NCBI GenBank assembly: GCA_902788555.1
Contig: CADAKQ010000001.1
Span: 1-64,000, forward strand
Direction: 5' to 3'
Length of the DNA: 64,000 nt
Source: an uncultured Lachnospiraceae bacterium
GTDB lineage: Bacteria > Bacillota > Clostridia > Lachnospirales > Lachnospiraceae
Shown here: one piece after another, positions 1-7,706 of the stretch
How positions within the stretch are numbered: the stretch's first letter is position 1
Layout: the number at the start of each line of letters is the position of its first letter
Made by a program: the position numbers and the translations under genes
The notes under the pieces: generated by a model
The model's input: only the letters and a program-made list of their open reading frames with translations
The model's database searches: none
Told to the model about the DNA's origin: nothing

Positions 1-48
1 ATCAATAAAACAATTATATATACCATTAAGGTATTAAATATAAAACAA

Positions 49-69
49 AATATATCGGAGAGATATATT
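49..69. other. Small hairpin upstream of first gene
   Basis: AATATATC (49-56) and GATATATT (62-69) form an 8-bp perfect inverted repeat about 40 bases before the first start codon. There is no T-run, so it is not a terminator. It could be a 5' UTR structure; nothing else in bases 1-105 could be assigned, and no convincing -10 follows the TTGACA at 68-73. Confidence 0.3.
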
Positions 70-105
70 GACAAATTTCAAATATTGAGATAGGAGGAAG
101 AAGAA

Positions 106-3100
106 ATGAAAGAAAAAAATGAACTTAGAACGTATGTTAGCTTACATATATTGAGACGAAAAGCTCTTGCGTTCGCACTTGCATTTGCATTGGTGCTTTC
201 AACTATTATTACAATGGTACCAATGTTAGAAGTTAAGGCGGAAGAAACCTGGGAGTATCCGACGAGTGCACCAGAAAATCCGTTTGATGGCGGAGATGGT
301 TCGGCTGAAAATCCGTATAAGATAGCAACAGCACAGCAGTTGGCTAACCTTGCGTGGTTGATTAAAGATTATTCCGGTAATAGAACATATGGAGATGGAA
401 ATAAGTATTTTAAACTTACCGATAACATTGATTTAGGTAATAAGGAATGGTCGACAAGAATTGGCGGAAATAATTATTTTCAAGGTGTATTTGATGGAAA
501 TGGAAAAACGGTAAGTGGATTGTATGTAAGCGGAAACGAAGATAATGTTGGTTTATTTGGAAAAACTAAAAATGCGGAAATAAAGAATTTAACAGTATCA
601 GGAAGTGTTACAGGAAATTATTACGTTGGAGGAATCGTAGGTGATGCATATACCGATAGTGTTATCAGAAACTGTACGAATCTGTGTGAAGTTTCCGGAA
701 CAATGGATGTCGGAGGAGTAGTAGGTAAAGGTTGGGATACCAGTATATATAATTGTGAAAATATAGGAAATGTGACAGGAATATATTATATTGGAGGAAT
801 CTGTGGTGAAAATTATTCCAGTAAAAAAGAGATATATATATTAGATTGCAGTAACTATGGTGATATAACCTATGACAATGGTAACTATGGTGGTCAAGCC
901 GGAGGAATATGTGGTAGTTTTTCAGGTAAATCATGTTCATGTTCCGGATGCTATAATTCAGGAAATGTTACTTGTAAATATGGAACAGCCGGAGGAATTA
1001 TAGGAAATTTTAGTGGTACTATTGAAAAATGCTATAATACAGGAACGATTAAAGTATTAGGTTATAGTAGTGGCGCATATGTCGGTGGAATTGTAGGAGA
1101 GATGCATAAAAATATAAGTAATTGCTACAACAGAGGAGGCGTGATATACGAGGGTACGGATAATTATGCTGAAATCGGAGGAATAGCGGGAGGCTGTTAT
1201 CCTTCTTCAAATAATGTGTACTCAAATTGTTACAATATGGGTACAGTTCAGGGAAGTTCAAATAGTACAAGGATTGGTGGTATAGTAGGAAAATTATCAT
1301 CCGAAACAGTAACCTTTAATAATAATTATTCGCTTTCTGGAACGAACTCTTATTTAATAGAGGGATCAAGTACAACTGCTACCAACCAATATGAATTTCT
1401 TACTACTGATGAATTTACTTTAGCAGTTAAATTTAATTCATGGGATTTTGAAAATATTTGGATGATGAATGCTTCAAATACATATCCTGTATTGCGAGGT
1501 GTTGGAGAGGCAGAAGGTTCATACACAGTTACTTTTAATTCCAATGGTGGAACAACTGTGGCAGAACAGAGTGTTATAAAAAATAAAAGAGCAAGAGTGC
1601 CAAATGCTCCAATCAAGGATGGTTATGCATTCATTGGTTGGTGTTCAGATGAAGGTTTAAATACACTATATGACTTTTCAACTGCTGTAACTGAAAATAA
1701 AACCTTATATGCAAAATGGCAACTGTATGTGCCGGATGTAAGTGCTACAGGTTACAATGGTGAATATGATGGAAATAATCATGGAATTACTGTAACAGCT
1801 CCTACAGGTGCAACGATTACATACGGAGAAACTGAGGTTAGCTATGCTACTGATAATCCAAGCTATACTAATGTAGGAGAAAATACAGTATATTATCAGG
1901 TAACTAAAGATGGATATGCACCTGTAACAGGAAGTGCTACAGTAACCATAACAGAAAAAGAAATAGGAATATCATGGACAGATACAGCACTTACATATAA
2001 TGGTAGTGAACAAAAGCCAACAGCAACGGCTACAGGTCTTATAGGTAGTGATACATGCACGATAACCGTAACAGGTGAAAAAACCAATGCCAATGTTGGA
2101 GAAACCACCTATACTGCTACCGCAAGCAGCATAGATAACGCTAACTATAAGCTGCCGACAGCTAACACTACAACATTTACTATTAGTCCGGCTTCGGTAA
2201 CCGTATCAGGTATTACTGCAAGTAATAAGTCTTATGATGGAAATACTACAGCAACACTAAATTACGACAGCGCGGTATTCACCGGTATTATAGATAGTGA
2301 TGAATTGACTGTTACTGCAACCGGAACATTTGAGGATTCCAAACCGGATCATGATAAGACGGTAAATATAACCGACTTAACCTTAGGAGGAACATCAGCG
2401 ACTAATTATGTTCTCGCAGCGGACGGACAGCAGGAAAGTACAACTGCTGATATTACAATCGGAACTGAAACTATTACTGAGACTATCAATAATACAGATG
2501 GAAGTACAACGGTTATCAAGACCGAATATGTGGACGGAGCTCTGACCGGAAGTACAGAGACTACCACAAGTGAAGATAGAAATACGGTAACTGTTGTTAC
2601 AAAGGATGATGATGGCGATATCGTAAGCACAGTCGAGACGGTGAGAAATGATGAAGGAAAGACTGTAAGGACAGAGACGGGAGATAAAACTACTGTTGAA
2701 ATCTACGATACTGATGATAACAAGATAAGCACAGTAGAGACAGTGACAAATTCTGACGGAAGCACAACTGTAACAGAAAAGAATTCATCTGATAAGGTAA
2801 CGAAAGAGACAGTAACCAATGCGGACAAAAGTAAAGAAGTGACAGAATATTCTTATGACAATGCAGGAGATAAAACCGGAAGCGTTGTAACCACTACAAG
2901 CGCAGACGGAAAGACGGTAACTGTTGAGGAAAAGGATGCATCAGATGTGGCAACAAAAACTACTGAAACAGTAACCAACGCAGACGGAACAAAGACTGTT
3001 ACGATTACAGAAGGAAACACAACCACAGTTGAGACAAAGGACAGCGAAGGTAATGTAACAAAAACAGTTGAGACTGTTACCAATACTGACGGAAGCAGCG

Positions 3101-4194
3101 TGATAACAGAAACAAGCTATGACGATGATGGAAATGTGACGGGAACCAAGGAAACGACCGTTGACAAGGACGGAGAGGTTGAATCTGTTGTGGAAAAGGA
3201 TGCTGACGGAAATATTATCGAATCCGGAGATGATGACAACCAGGGTGATGACAACCAGGGCGATGACAACCAGGGTGATGATAACCAAGGCGATGATAAC
3301 CAAGGCGATGACAGCCAGGGCGATGACAAGCAAGGCGATGACAAGCAAGGCGATGACAAGCAAGGCTACGACAAGCAGAGTGATGACAAGCAGGGTGATG
3401 ACAAGCAAGGCGATGATAAGCAGGGCGACGACAAGCAGAGTGACGATAAGCAAGGCGATGATAAGCAGGGCGACGATAAGCAGGGTGATGACAAACAGAG
3501 CGACGATAAGCCAAGCGATGATAAGCAAGGTAACGATAAGCAGAGTGATGATAAGCCAAGCGATGACAAGAAGGATGATACCAAGTCTGATGATGTGAAG
3601 CCGGCTACCCAAAAGGCTGCTGAGGTTATGGAAAGCTCTGAGAAATTTGCCGAGTTTGAGGGTGAAACATTTTATAAGAATGAAGAGGGTGATGTTTACT
3701 GTATTGACGGTGACGGAAACCTGATAAGAGATGCATTTGTATGTGACGGAACCTATACATACTATGTTCAGTATGACTATAGTGCTATGAGAGACAGACT
3801 TACTTATCATCCTGACGGAGAGCACATTATCTATTTTGATTCCGAAGGACATGAGGTGTTCAATGACTTTGCATATGTAAAGCATAGTATCGCAGGTGAT
3901 GAAGTGGATGATTACTGCTTCTTCGATGTATACGGACATCTTTACGTAGATGTTATAACCTGGGACAAGACAGGAACGGTTCTCTACTATGCAAATCCAT
4001 ACGGAGTTATGGAAATGAATAAATGGTTCCAATTCTCCGATACTGTAGTATGGGGCGACGGAACTCCGACGGAGGGCATAGCAGGAGGCTACGGATACGC
4101 AAATGAAGACGGTACTCTGATGAAAGACCAGTACACTTATGACTGGGAAGGAAGATTCTGCTATATGCAGGGCAACGGAACAGCACTTTATTAA
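106..4194 (+). CDS. Large secreted multi-repeat surface protein
   Basis: A 1362-residue exported protein, probably a cell-surface adhesin-like or wall-associated protein; its ligand is unknown. In order: signal peptide (about 1-46, ending near VKA-EE); GLUG/beta-helix-type repeats with recurring GGIVG motifs (about 65-410); one InlB B-repeat (about 473-542, typical GW...LYAKW); MBG/YDG-like domains (about 543-795); a Thr-rich region with recurring ETVTNxDGS (about 790-1040); a highly acidic low-complexity run of DDNQG/DDKQG units (about 1042-1162); and a C-terminal region (about 1165-1362) rich in Tyr and Gly-Asp turns that resembles cell-wall-binding repeats. No LPXTG motif is visible, so attachment would be through the C-terminal region. 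AGGAGG at 92-97 fixes the start. Domain names rest on family resemblance; function is inferred. Confidence 0.85.
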   Translation: MKEKNELRTYVSLHILRRKALAFALAFALVLSTIITMVPMLEVKAEETWEYPTSAPENPFDGGDGSAENPYKIATAQQLANLAWLIKDYSGNRTYGDGNKYFKLTDNIDLGNKEWSTRIGGNNYFQGVFDGNGKTVSGLYVSGNEDNVGLFGKTKNAEIKNLTVSGSVTGNYYVGGIVGDAYTDSVIRNCTNLCEVSGTMDVGGVVGKGWDTSIYNCENIGNVTGIYYIGGICGENYSSKKEIYILDCSNYGDITYDNGNYGGQAGGICGSFSGKSCSCSGCYNSGNVTCKYGTAGGIIGNFSGTIEKCYNTGTIKVLGYSSGAYVGGIVGEMHKNISNCYNRGGVIYEGTDNYAEIGGIAGGCYPSSNNVYSNCYNMGTVQGSSNSTRIGGIVGKLSSETVTFNNNYSLSGTNSYLIEGSSTTATNQYEFLTTDEFTLAVKFNSWDFENIWMMNASNTYPVLRGVGEAEGSYTVTFNSNGGTTVAEQSVIKNKRARVPNAPIKDGYAFIGWCSDEGLNTLYDFSTAVTENKTLYAKWQLYVPDVSATGYNGEYDGNNHGITVTAPTGATITYGETEVSYATDNPSYTNVGENTVYYQVTKDGYAPVTGSATVTITEKEIGISWTDTALTYNGSEQKPTATATGLIGSDTCTITVTGEKTNANVGETTYTATASSIDNANYKLPTANTTTFTISPASVTVSGITASNKSYDGNTTATLNYDSAVFTGIIDSDELTVTATGTFEDSKPDHDKTVNITDLTLGGTSATNYVLAADGQQESTTADITIGTETITETINNTDGSTTVIKTEYVDGALTGSTETTTSEDRNTVTVVTKDDDGDIVSTVETVRNDEGKTVRTETGDKTTVEIYDTDDNKISTVETVTNSDGSTTVTEKNSSDKVTKETVTNADKSKEVTEYSYDNAGDKTGSVVTTTSADGKTVTVEEKDASDVATKTTETVTNADGTKTVTITEGNTTTVETKDSEGNVTKTVETVTNTDGSSVITETSYDDDGNVTGTKETTVDKDGEVESVVEKDADGNIIESGDDDNQGDDNQGDDNQGDDNQGDDNQGDDSQGDDKQGDDKQGDDKQGYDKQSDDKQGDDKQGDDKQGDDKQSDDKQGDDKQGDDKQGDDKQSDDKPSDDKQGNDKQSDDKPSDDKKDDTKSDDVKPATQKAAEVMESSEKFAEFEGETFYKNEEGDVYCIDGDGNLIRDAFVCDGTYTYYVQYDYSAMRDRLTYHPDGEHIIYFDSEGHEVFNDFAYVKHSIAGDEVDDYCFFDVYGHLYVDVITWDKTGTVLYYANPYGVMEMNKWFQFSDTVVWGDGTPTEGIAGGYGYANEDGTLMKDQYTYDWEGRFCYMQGNGTALY
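3229..3590 (+). repeat. 15-bp coding tandem repeat (DDKQG units)
   Basis: In-frame near-perfect 15-bp units of the type GATGACAAGCAGGGC encode Asp-Asp-Lys/Asn-Gln-Gly/Ser. Units near the 5' end carry Asn (AAC), later ones Lys (AAG), and the last ones vary (S, P, N), so the array shows a gradient of divergence. Such arrays change copy number by slippage. This is a spacer inside the surface protein, not a CRISPR array. Confidence 0.9.
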
Positions 4195-4230
4195 ACATAA
4201 TCTTGGTCAGTTATATAGACTGATATAAAT

Positions 4231-4310
4231 AATAAGAGGTATCAAAATAGGTACGCGCAAATCTCGCTAACACTTATGATTTGCTTAGCACCTTTTCGAT
4301 ACCTCTTATC
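4231..4310. repeat. Hairpin element with 45-nt core (copy 1)
   Basis: Outer arms (AATAAGAGGTATC at 4231-4243, GATACCTCTTAT at 4298-4309) enclose a 45-nt core at 4249-4293 that starts AGGTAC and ends GCACCT. The core contains its own stem, GCAAATC/GATTTGC, around a CTCGCT-containing loop. The same-length core occurs at 4820-4864 with a different but still paired inner stem. It sits directly after the surface-protein gene, so it could also stop transcription, but it lacks a clean T-run. Confidence 0.6.
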
Positions 4311-4388
4311 ATTTACAGATTGCACTAAAGAGAAGAAAGATTAAGTAACATGTTTAAAACTATAACAAAAATTTACAAATAATAACTT

Positions 4389-4428
4389 AAACGGATAGAG
4401 ATGATAAATATCAAATCTGTCCGTTTTT
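4389..4428 (+). terminator. Rho-independent terminator
   Basis: AAACGGATAGA (4389-4399) pairs with TCTGTCCGTTT (4416-4426, one G-T pair) and is followed by Ts. It ends any transcript from the large surface-protein gene before the small gene at 4552. The rest of the 4195-4551 gap holds the hairpin element at 4231-4310 and no coding sequence that I can see. Confidence 0.75.
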
Positions 4429-4551
4429 GTTTATATTGATTTTTTATTGAATATATTTAAGTTTCAATAACATTTTCTGTATCAAAAGATGGAAAAAACA
4501 GTATATAAGTGGTAAAATAACGAGGTAAAATTATTTGATAAGGAGATTCTT

Positions 4552-4782
4552 ATGTTTAATAATAAATCAAAGTCCGCAAGAAAAGAAGTGGAAGCAATCT
4601 TCAATGAGATACAGATTAATCTTGAGAACAATTACAAGGATCTGGCTATCGGTGCGAGAAAAAACGCAGAAAAAAGGCTGGATGAATTAAAGGCGGATGG
4701 TTCACTAAGTGATAAGGATTATGCCAAGCTTAAGGCTACGCTTGATAATTACACAAAACGTATGGAAGGATATCATCATTAA
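4552..4782 (+). CDS. Small conserved-looking protein, 76 aa
   Basis: A short, highly charged, probably all-helical cytoplasmic protein with no signal peptide or membrane segment. AAGGAG about 6 bases before the ATG supports translation. Residues about 5-70 are rich in Lys, Glu, Asn and Ala with heptad-like spacing, suggesting a helical hairpin or coiled coil. I do not recognise a characterised family. It is monocistronic: a terminator precedes it, and related 45-nt-core hairpins lie on both sides (4231-4310 and 4800-4884). Confidence 0.7.
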   Translation: MFNNKSKSARKEVEAIFNEIQINLENNYKDLAIGARKNAEKRLDELKADGSLSDKDYAKLKATLDNYTKRMEGYHH

Positions 4783-4799
4783 AATTTATACATCCGGAA

Positions 4800-4884
4800 C
4801 TGACTCTGACGAAATATTTAGGTACACGCATAGCTCGCTGCCGCTCACGCTATGCTTTGCACCTAAATATTTCATCAGAGTCAG
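4800..4884. repeat. Hairpin element with 45-nt core (copy 2)
   Basis: Outer arms at 4800-4819 and 4865-4884 match at 19 of 20 positions and enclose a 45-nt core at 4820-4864 (AGGTAC...GCACCT). The inner stem is GCATAGC/GCTATGC, whereas copy 1 has GCAAATC/GATTTGC at the same place: the pairing is kept while the bases differ. The arms are unrelated to those of copy 1. Confidence 0.6.
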
Positions 4885-4914
4885 TAACTAAGTATAGATT
4901 ATAGAGGAAATTTT

Positions 4915-5997
4915 ATGCACAGAAAAATTATTGAATTTTTAAAAATGCTTATGCTTGCTATCGTTCTTATACTTGTATTTGTTGCATACAAAAAAAGTGA
5001 TAGTGACAGCGGCGGGGACTATGTCTATCAGACGGTTTATGATTTTGCCATGGGTACATCGGTGCAGGTAACTATCTACGGAAATAAGGATAAAAGCTTT
5101 AAGCCGGAAGATGTGGTTGATGAAATTAAGGAGCTTGATGAGAAACTGATTTCATGGCGAAGTGAAGATAGCGAGCTATATAAACTTAATCATGAGTATA
5201 AAGTAGGAGAGCCGTATTATATAAGCTATGGACTTATGAAGCCGCTTATGGATTCCGCAGTTTTATCCAACGACAGCTTCGGGGCACTTGACCTTACCAT
5301 TAGACCGCTTGCAAATCTTTGGAATATCGAGGAAGCAACGTCAGAGAATTTCACTGTTCCTACGGATAAGGATATAAAGGATGTATTAAAATATGTTGAT
5401 TATGAAGCGGTAGATGTAGTTATGTATGAGCATGATAATTATGTCGTGTTTGATAAGGAAGGCATGATGCTTGACCTTGGTTCGACCGGAAAGGGATATG
5501 CCCTTGATGTAGCTTATGAAACACTTACGGAGCATAACGTAAGCGGAGCTATGGTGAGTGTGGGCGGAAGCGTACTCATTTACGGAAAGAAGGATTCTTA
5601 TAAAAAAGAGGATAATACCTGGAAGGTGGGAATCCGTAATCCTAAGGGGTCTCAGGAGGATATGATAGGTTATCTTGAGTATCCGTGTGAGGAAGGCTTT
5701 AGCAAATACATTTCAACCTCCGGAAGCTATGAAAAATACATCGAAAAGGACGGAGTTATATATCACCATATCTTTGACAGTAAAACAGGTTATCCGGCAG
5801 CTTCGGGTCTTGCTTCGGTCACGGTGGTATGTGATAATGGACTTAAAAGCGACGGCTTATCTACCGCCTGCTTTGTACTTGGGTATGAAAAATCCAAGGA
5901 TTTGCTACGGCATTACAATGCGGAAGCAATATTTATAGATGAGGATAATAATGTAACAGTTACAGACGGACTTAAAGAGTTTTATAAGGAGAGATAG
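4915..5997 (+). CDS. apbE: FAD:protein FMN transferase (ApbE family)
   Basis: Transfers FMN from FAD to a Thr or Ser of partner proteins outside the membrane, using Mg2+. A membrane anchor spans about residues 9-26, followed by the ApbE domain (about 38-350). Visible family motifs are FAMGTS near residue 45, LDLTIRPLANLW near 123, DLGSTGKGYALD near 186, and the metal and flavin region ISTSGSYEKY...HHIFDSKTGYP (about 263-292), then SDGLSTACFVLG. Length (360 aa) is normal. The next gene starts 3 bases after its stop, so it is probably co-transcribed with the following membrane protein and ABC transporter. No intact FMN-binding partner domain with an SGAT motif is in the window. Confidence 0.93.
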   Translation: MHRKIIEFLKMLMLAIVLILVFVAYKKSDSDSGGDYVYQTVYDFAMGTSVQVTIYGNKDKSFKPEDVVDEIKELDEKLISWRSEDSELYKLNHEYKVGEPYYISYGLMKPLMDSAVLSNDSFGALDLTIRPLANLWNIEEATSENFTVPTDKDIKDVLKYVDYEAVDVVMYEHDNYVVFDKEGMMLDLGSTGKGYALDVAYETLTEHNVSGAMVSVGGSVLIYGKKDSYKKEDNTWKVGIRNPKGSQEDMIGYLEYPCEEGFSKYISTSGSYEKYIEKDGVIYHHIFDSKTGYPAASGLASVTVVCDNGLKSDGLSTACFVLGYEKSKDLLRHYNAEAIFIDEDNNVTVTDGLKEFYKER

Positions 5998-5999
5998 TT

Positions 6000-6929
6000 A
6001 TGAAAATCAGAGAAAAGAAAACAAGTAAATTATTGGTGCTTCTTATGACGGCAGTTATGCTGCTTGCAGGAGTGACAGGCGGCTTAAGGGGAGAAAGCAT
6101 AAAGGTTAAGGCTGCTTATGTAACACCGAGACTATTGGTAACCGGTGCGGATATAGACGGTGGTAGTGTAAAGGCAGGAGAAGAATTTGATATGGTTCTT
6201 CACCTTAAAAATGAATCAACCACCACCAAGCTTATGAATATTAGTCTTAAGCTTTCAAGTGAGGATAATCAGATTATTACGACCTCTGGTTCTGATTCCA
6301 TTTACATAGACAGCATAGATATGGATACGGAGTATGATATAACGGTAAGTCTTAAGACAAGAGGCAATCTTGAACAAAAGACTTATACACTCAATGTTTC
6401 ATATACCTATGAGGATAAGAACAGATATACCTACGAGGATACGGCAGCAGTTTCCGTACCGGTTATTCAGGAGCCGAAGCTTTCAGCATCAGAAAAGAGA
6501 GTTTCAAAGTCAACCATAACCGTAGACGGAAAAACCAGCTTTTCCTTTAAGCTTAATAACCTCGGCAAGGATAAGGTTTACAATGTCAGCGTTGATTTTA
6601 CCGGAGACAATATCATGGATATCTCCACCTATGTCGGAACCATTGATGTGGGTATGAGTAATTCGGTCGATATGTCCGTAACAGGTGAAAGTGTAGGAGA
6701 AGGAAAGGTTGTTGCGGTTATAAGCTATGAGGATGCAGAGGGTAATGTAAGTTCCTTTGAGGAGGAGTTTTCGTTAAATGTTACCGCTCCGGTTAATGAA
6801 GAAAGCATTAAGGAAAATGACGGAAAGGTGAGCACAGGTCTTTTAATCGGCGGCGGAGTATTTCTTCTTATAGCTATTATTATAATCGTCGGAGCAGCCA
6901 AGAAGAAAAAGGAAAAGCAGTACGAATAA
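6000..6929 (+). CDS. CARDB/S-layer-like exported membrane protein
   Basis: 309 residues: a signal peptide (about 10-38), two Ig-like CARDB/COG1361-type beta domains (about 40-160 and 165-268), and a C-terminal membrane helix (about 277-300) followed by a KKKKEK stop-transfer tail. It should therefore face the outside with a short cytoplasmic tail. It begins 3 bases after apbE and ends 12 bases before an ABC ATPase gene, which suggests a substrate-capture or accessory part of that transporter. No catalytic motif is seen. The exact domain family is inferred from the fold-like pattern of repeated sandwich strands. Confidence 0.75.
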   Translation: MKIREKKTSKLLVLLMTAVMLLAGVTGGLRGESIKVKAAYVTPRLLVTGADIDGGSVKAGEEFDMVLHLKNESTTTKLMNISLKLSSEDNQIITTSGSDSIYIDSIDMDTEYDITVSLKTRGNLEQKTYTLNVSYTYEDKNRYTYEDTAAVSVPVIQEPKLSASEKRVSKSTITVDGKTSFSFKLNNLGKDKVYNVSVDFTGDNIMDISTYVGTIDVGMSNSVDMSVTGESVGEGKVVAVISYEDAEGNVSSFEEEFSLNVTAPVNEESIKENDGKVSTGLLIGGGVFLLIAIIIIVGAAKKKKEKQYE

Positions 6930-6941
6930 AGGGATAAAAAT

Positions 6942-7703
6942 ATGTCTAAAAATATAATTATTAAAACAGATAAATTATGCAAGAGCTTTTCTGTCGGAGG
7001 GAGTACACAGCATATCATTGAGAATATGGATTTGGAAATCTACGAGGGTGATTTTACCGTTATCATGGGTTCCTCGGGAGCGGGTAAATCCACTCTTTTA
7101 TATGCACTTTCGGGTATGGATAAGGCAAGCAGCGGTAAGATTTTATTTTGTGATAAAAATATTACCGGCTTTAACAGTGACCAGCTTGCAATATTCAGAA
7201 GAAGACACTGCGGCTTTGTGTTTCAGCAGGTGCATCTTATAGATACAATGAGTGTTATGGATAATGTATTAAGTGCAGGACTTCTTACAGGACAAAACAA
7301 GAAGCAGCTTGTTAAAAAAGCTAAAGAATTATTTTATGAGGTAGGCATAAGCGGAAAGCTTTGGAATAAATTCCCTAATCAGCTTTCCGGTGGTGAGGCA
7401 CAGCGTGTAGGTATAGTAAGGGCGCTTATTAATTCTCCTTCACTTGTATTTGGAGATGAACCGACAGGTGCGTTAAACAGTGCCAGCAGTACTGCGGTTT
7501 TGGATGTTTTGACTGAGGTAAACAGAAACGGACAGTCGATTGTAATGGTAACTCACGATATGAAATCCGCAAGAAGAGGTAATCGTATTATTTATTTAAA
7601 GGACGGTGCGATATGCGGAGAATGTGAGCTTGGAGCTTATGAAAGCGGAGATAAGGCAAGACACGAAAAGCTTAGGGCTTTCCTTACCGAGATGGGATGG
7701 TAG
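6942..7703 (+). CDS. ABC transporter ATP-binding protein (MacB/LolD type)
   Basis: Cytoplasmic ATPase that powers the FtsX-type permease encoded next. Walker A GSSGAGKST (about 44-52), Q-loop FVFQQ, signature LSGGEAQRVGI, Walker B LVFGDEPTGAL and the switch His in MVTHD are all present and intact. 253 aa is the usual length. It lies 12 bases after the CARDB-like gene and 3 bases before the permease, so all are probably one operon. The EPTGALNS sequence after Walker B is typical of the MacB/LolD/FtsE group, which works in lipoprotein or peptide export, envelope remodelling or peptide-antibiotic resistance. Confidence 0.93.
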   Translation: MSKNIIIKTDKLCKSFSVGGSTQHIIENMDLEIYEGDFTVIMGSSGAGKSTLLYALSGMDKASSGKILFCDKNITGFNSDQLAIFRRRHCGFVFQQVHLIDTMSVMDNVLSAGLLTGQNKKQLVKKAKELFYEVGISGKLWNKFPNQLSGGEAQRVGIVRALINSPSLVFGDEPTGALNSASSTAVLDVLTEVNRNGQSIVMVTHDMKSARRGNRIIYLKDGAICGECELGAYESGDKARHEKLRAFLTEMGW

Positions 7704-7706
7704 AAT

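Noticed and set aside
3229-3590. Regular short repeats that could suggest a CRISPR array
   Set aside because: 15-bp in-frame units without unique spacers, encoding DDKQG in a long open frame.
2941-4032. Long open frames on the opposite strand and in the +2 frame of the surface-protein gene
   Set aside because: They mirror the low-complexity repeats and codon bias of the real gene and have no ribosome sites.
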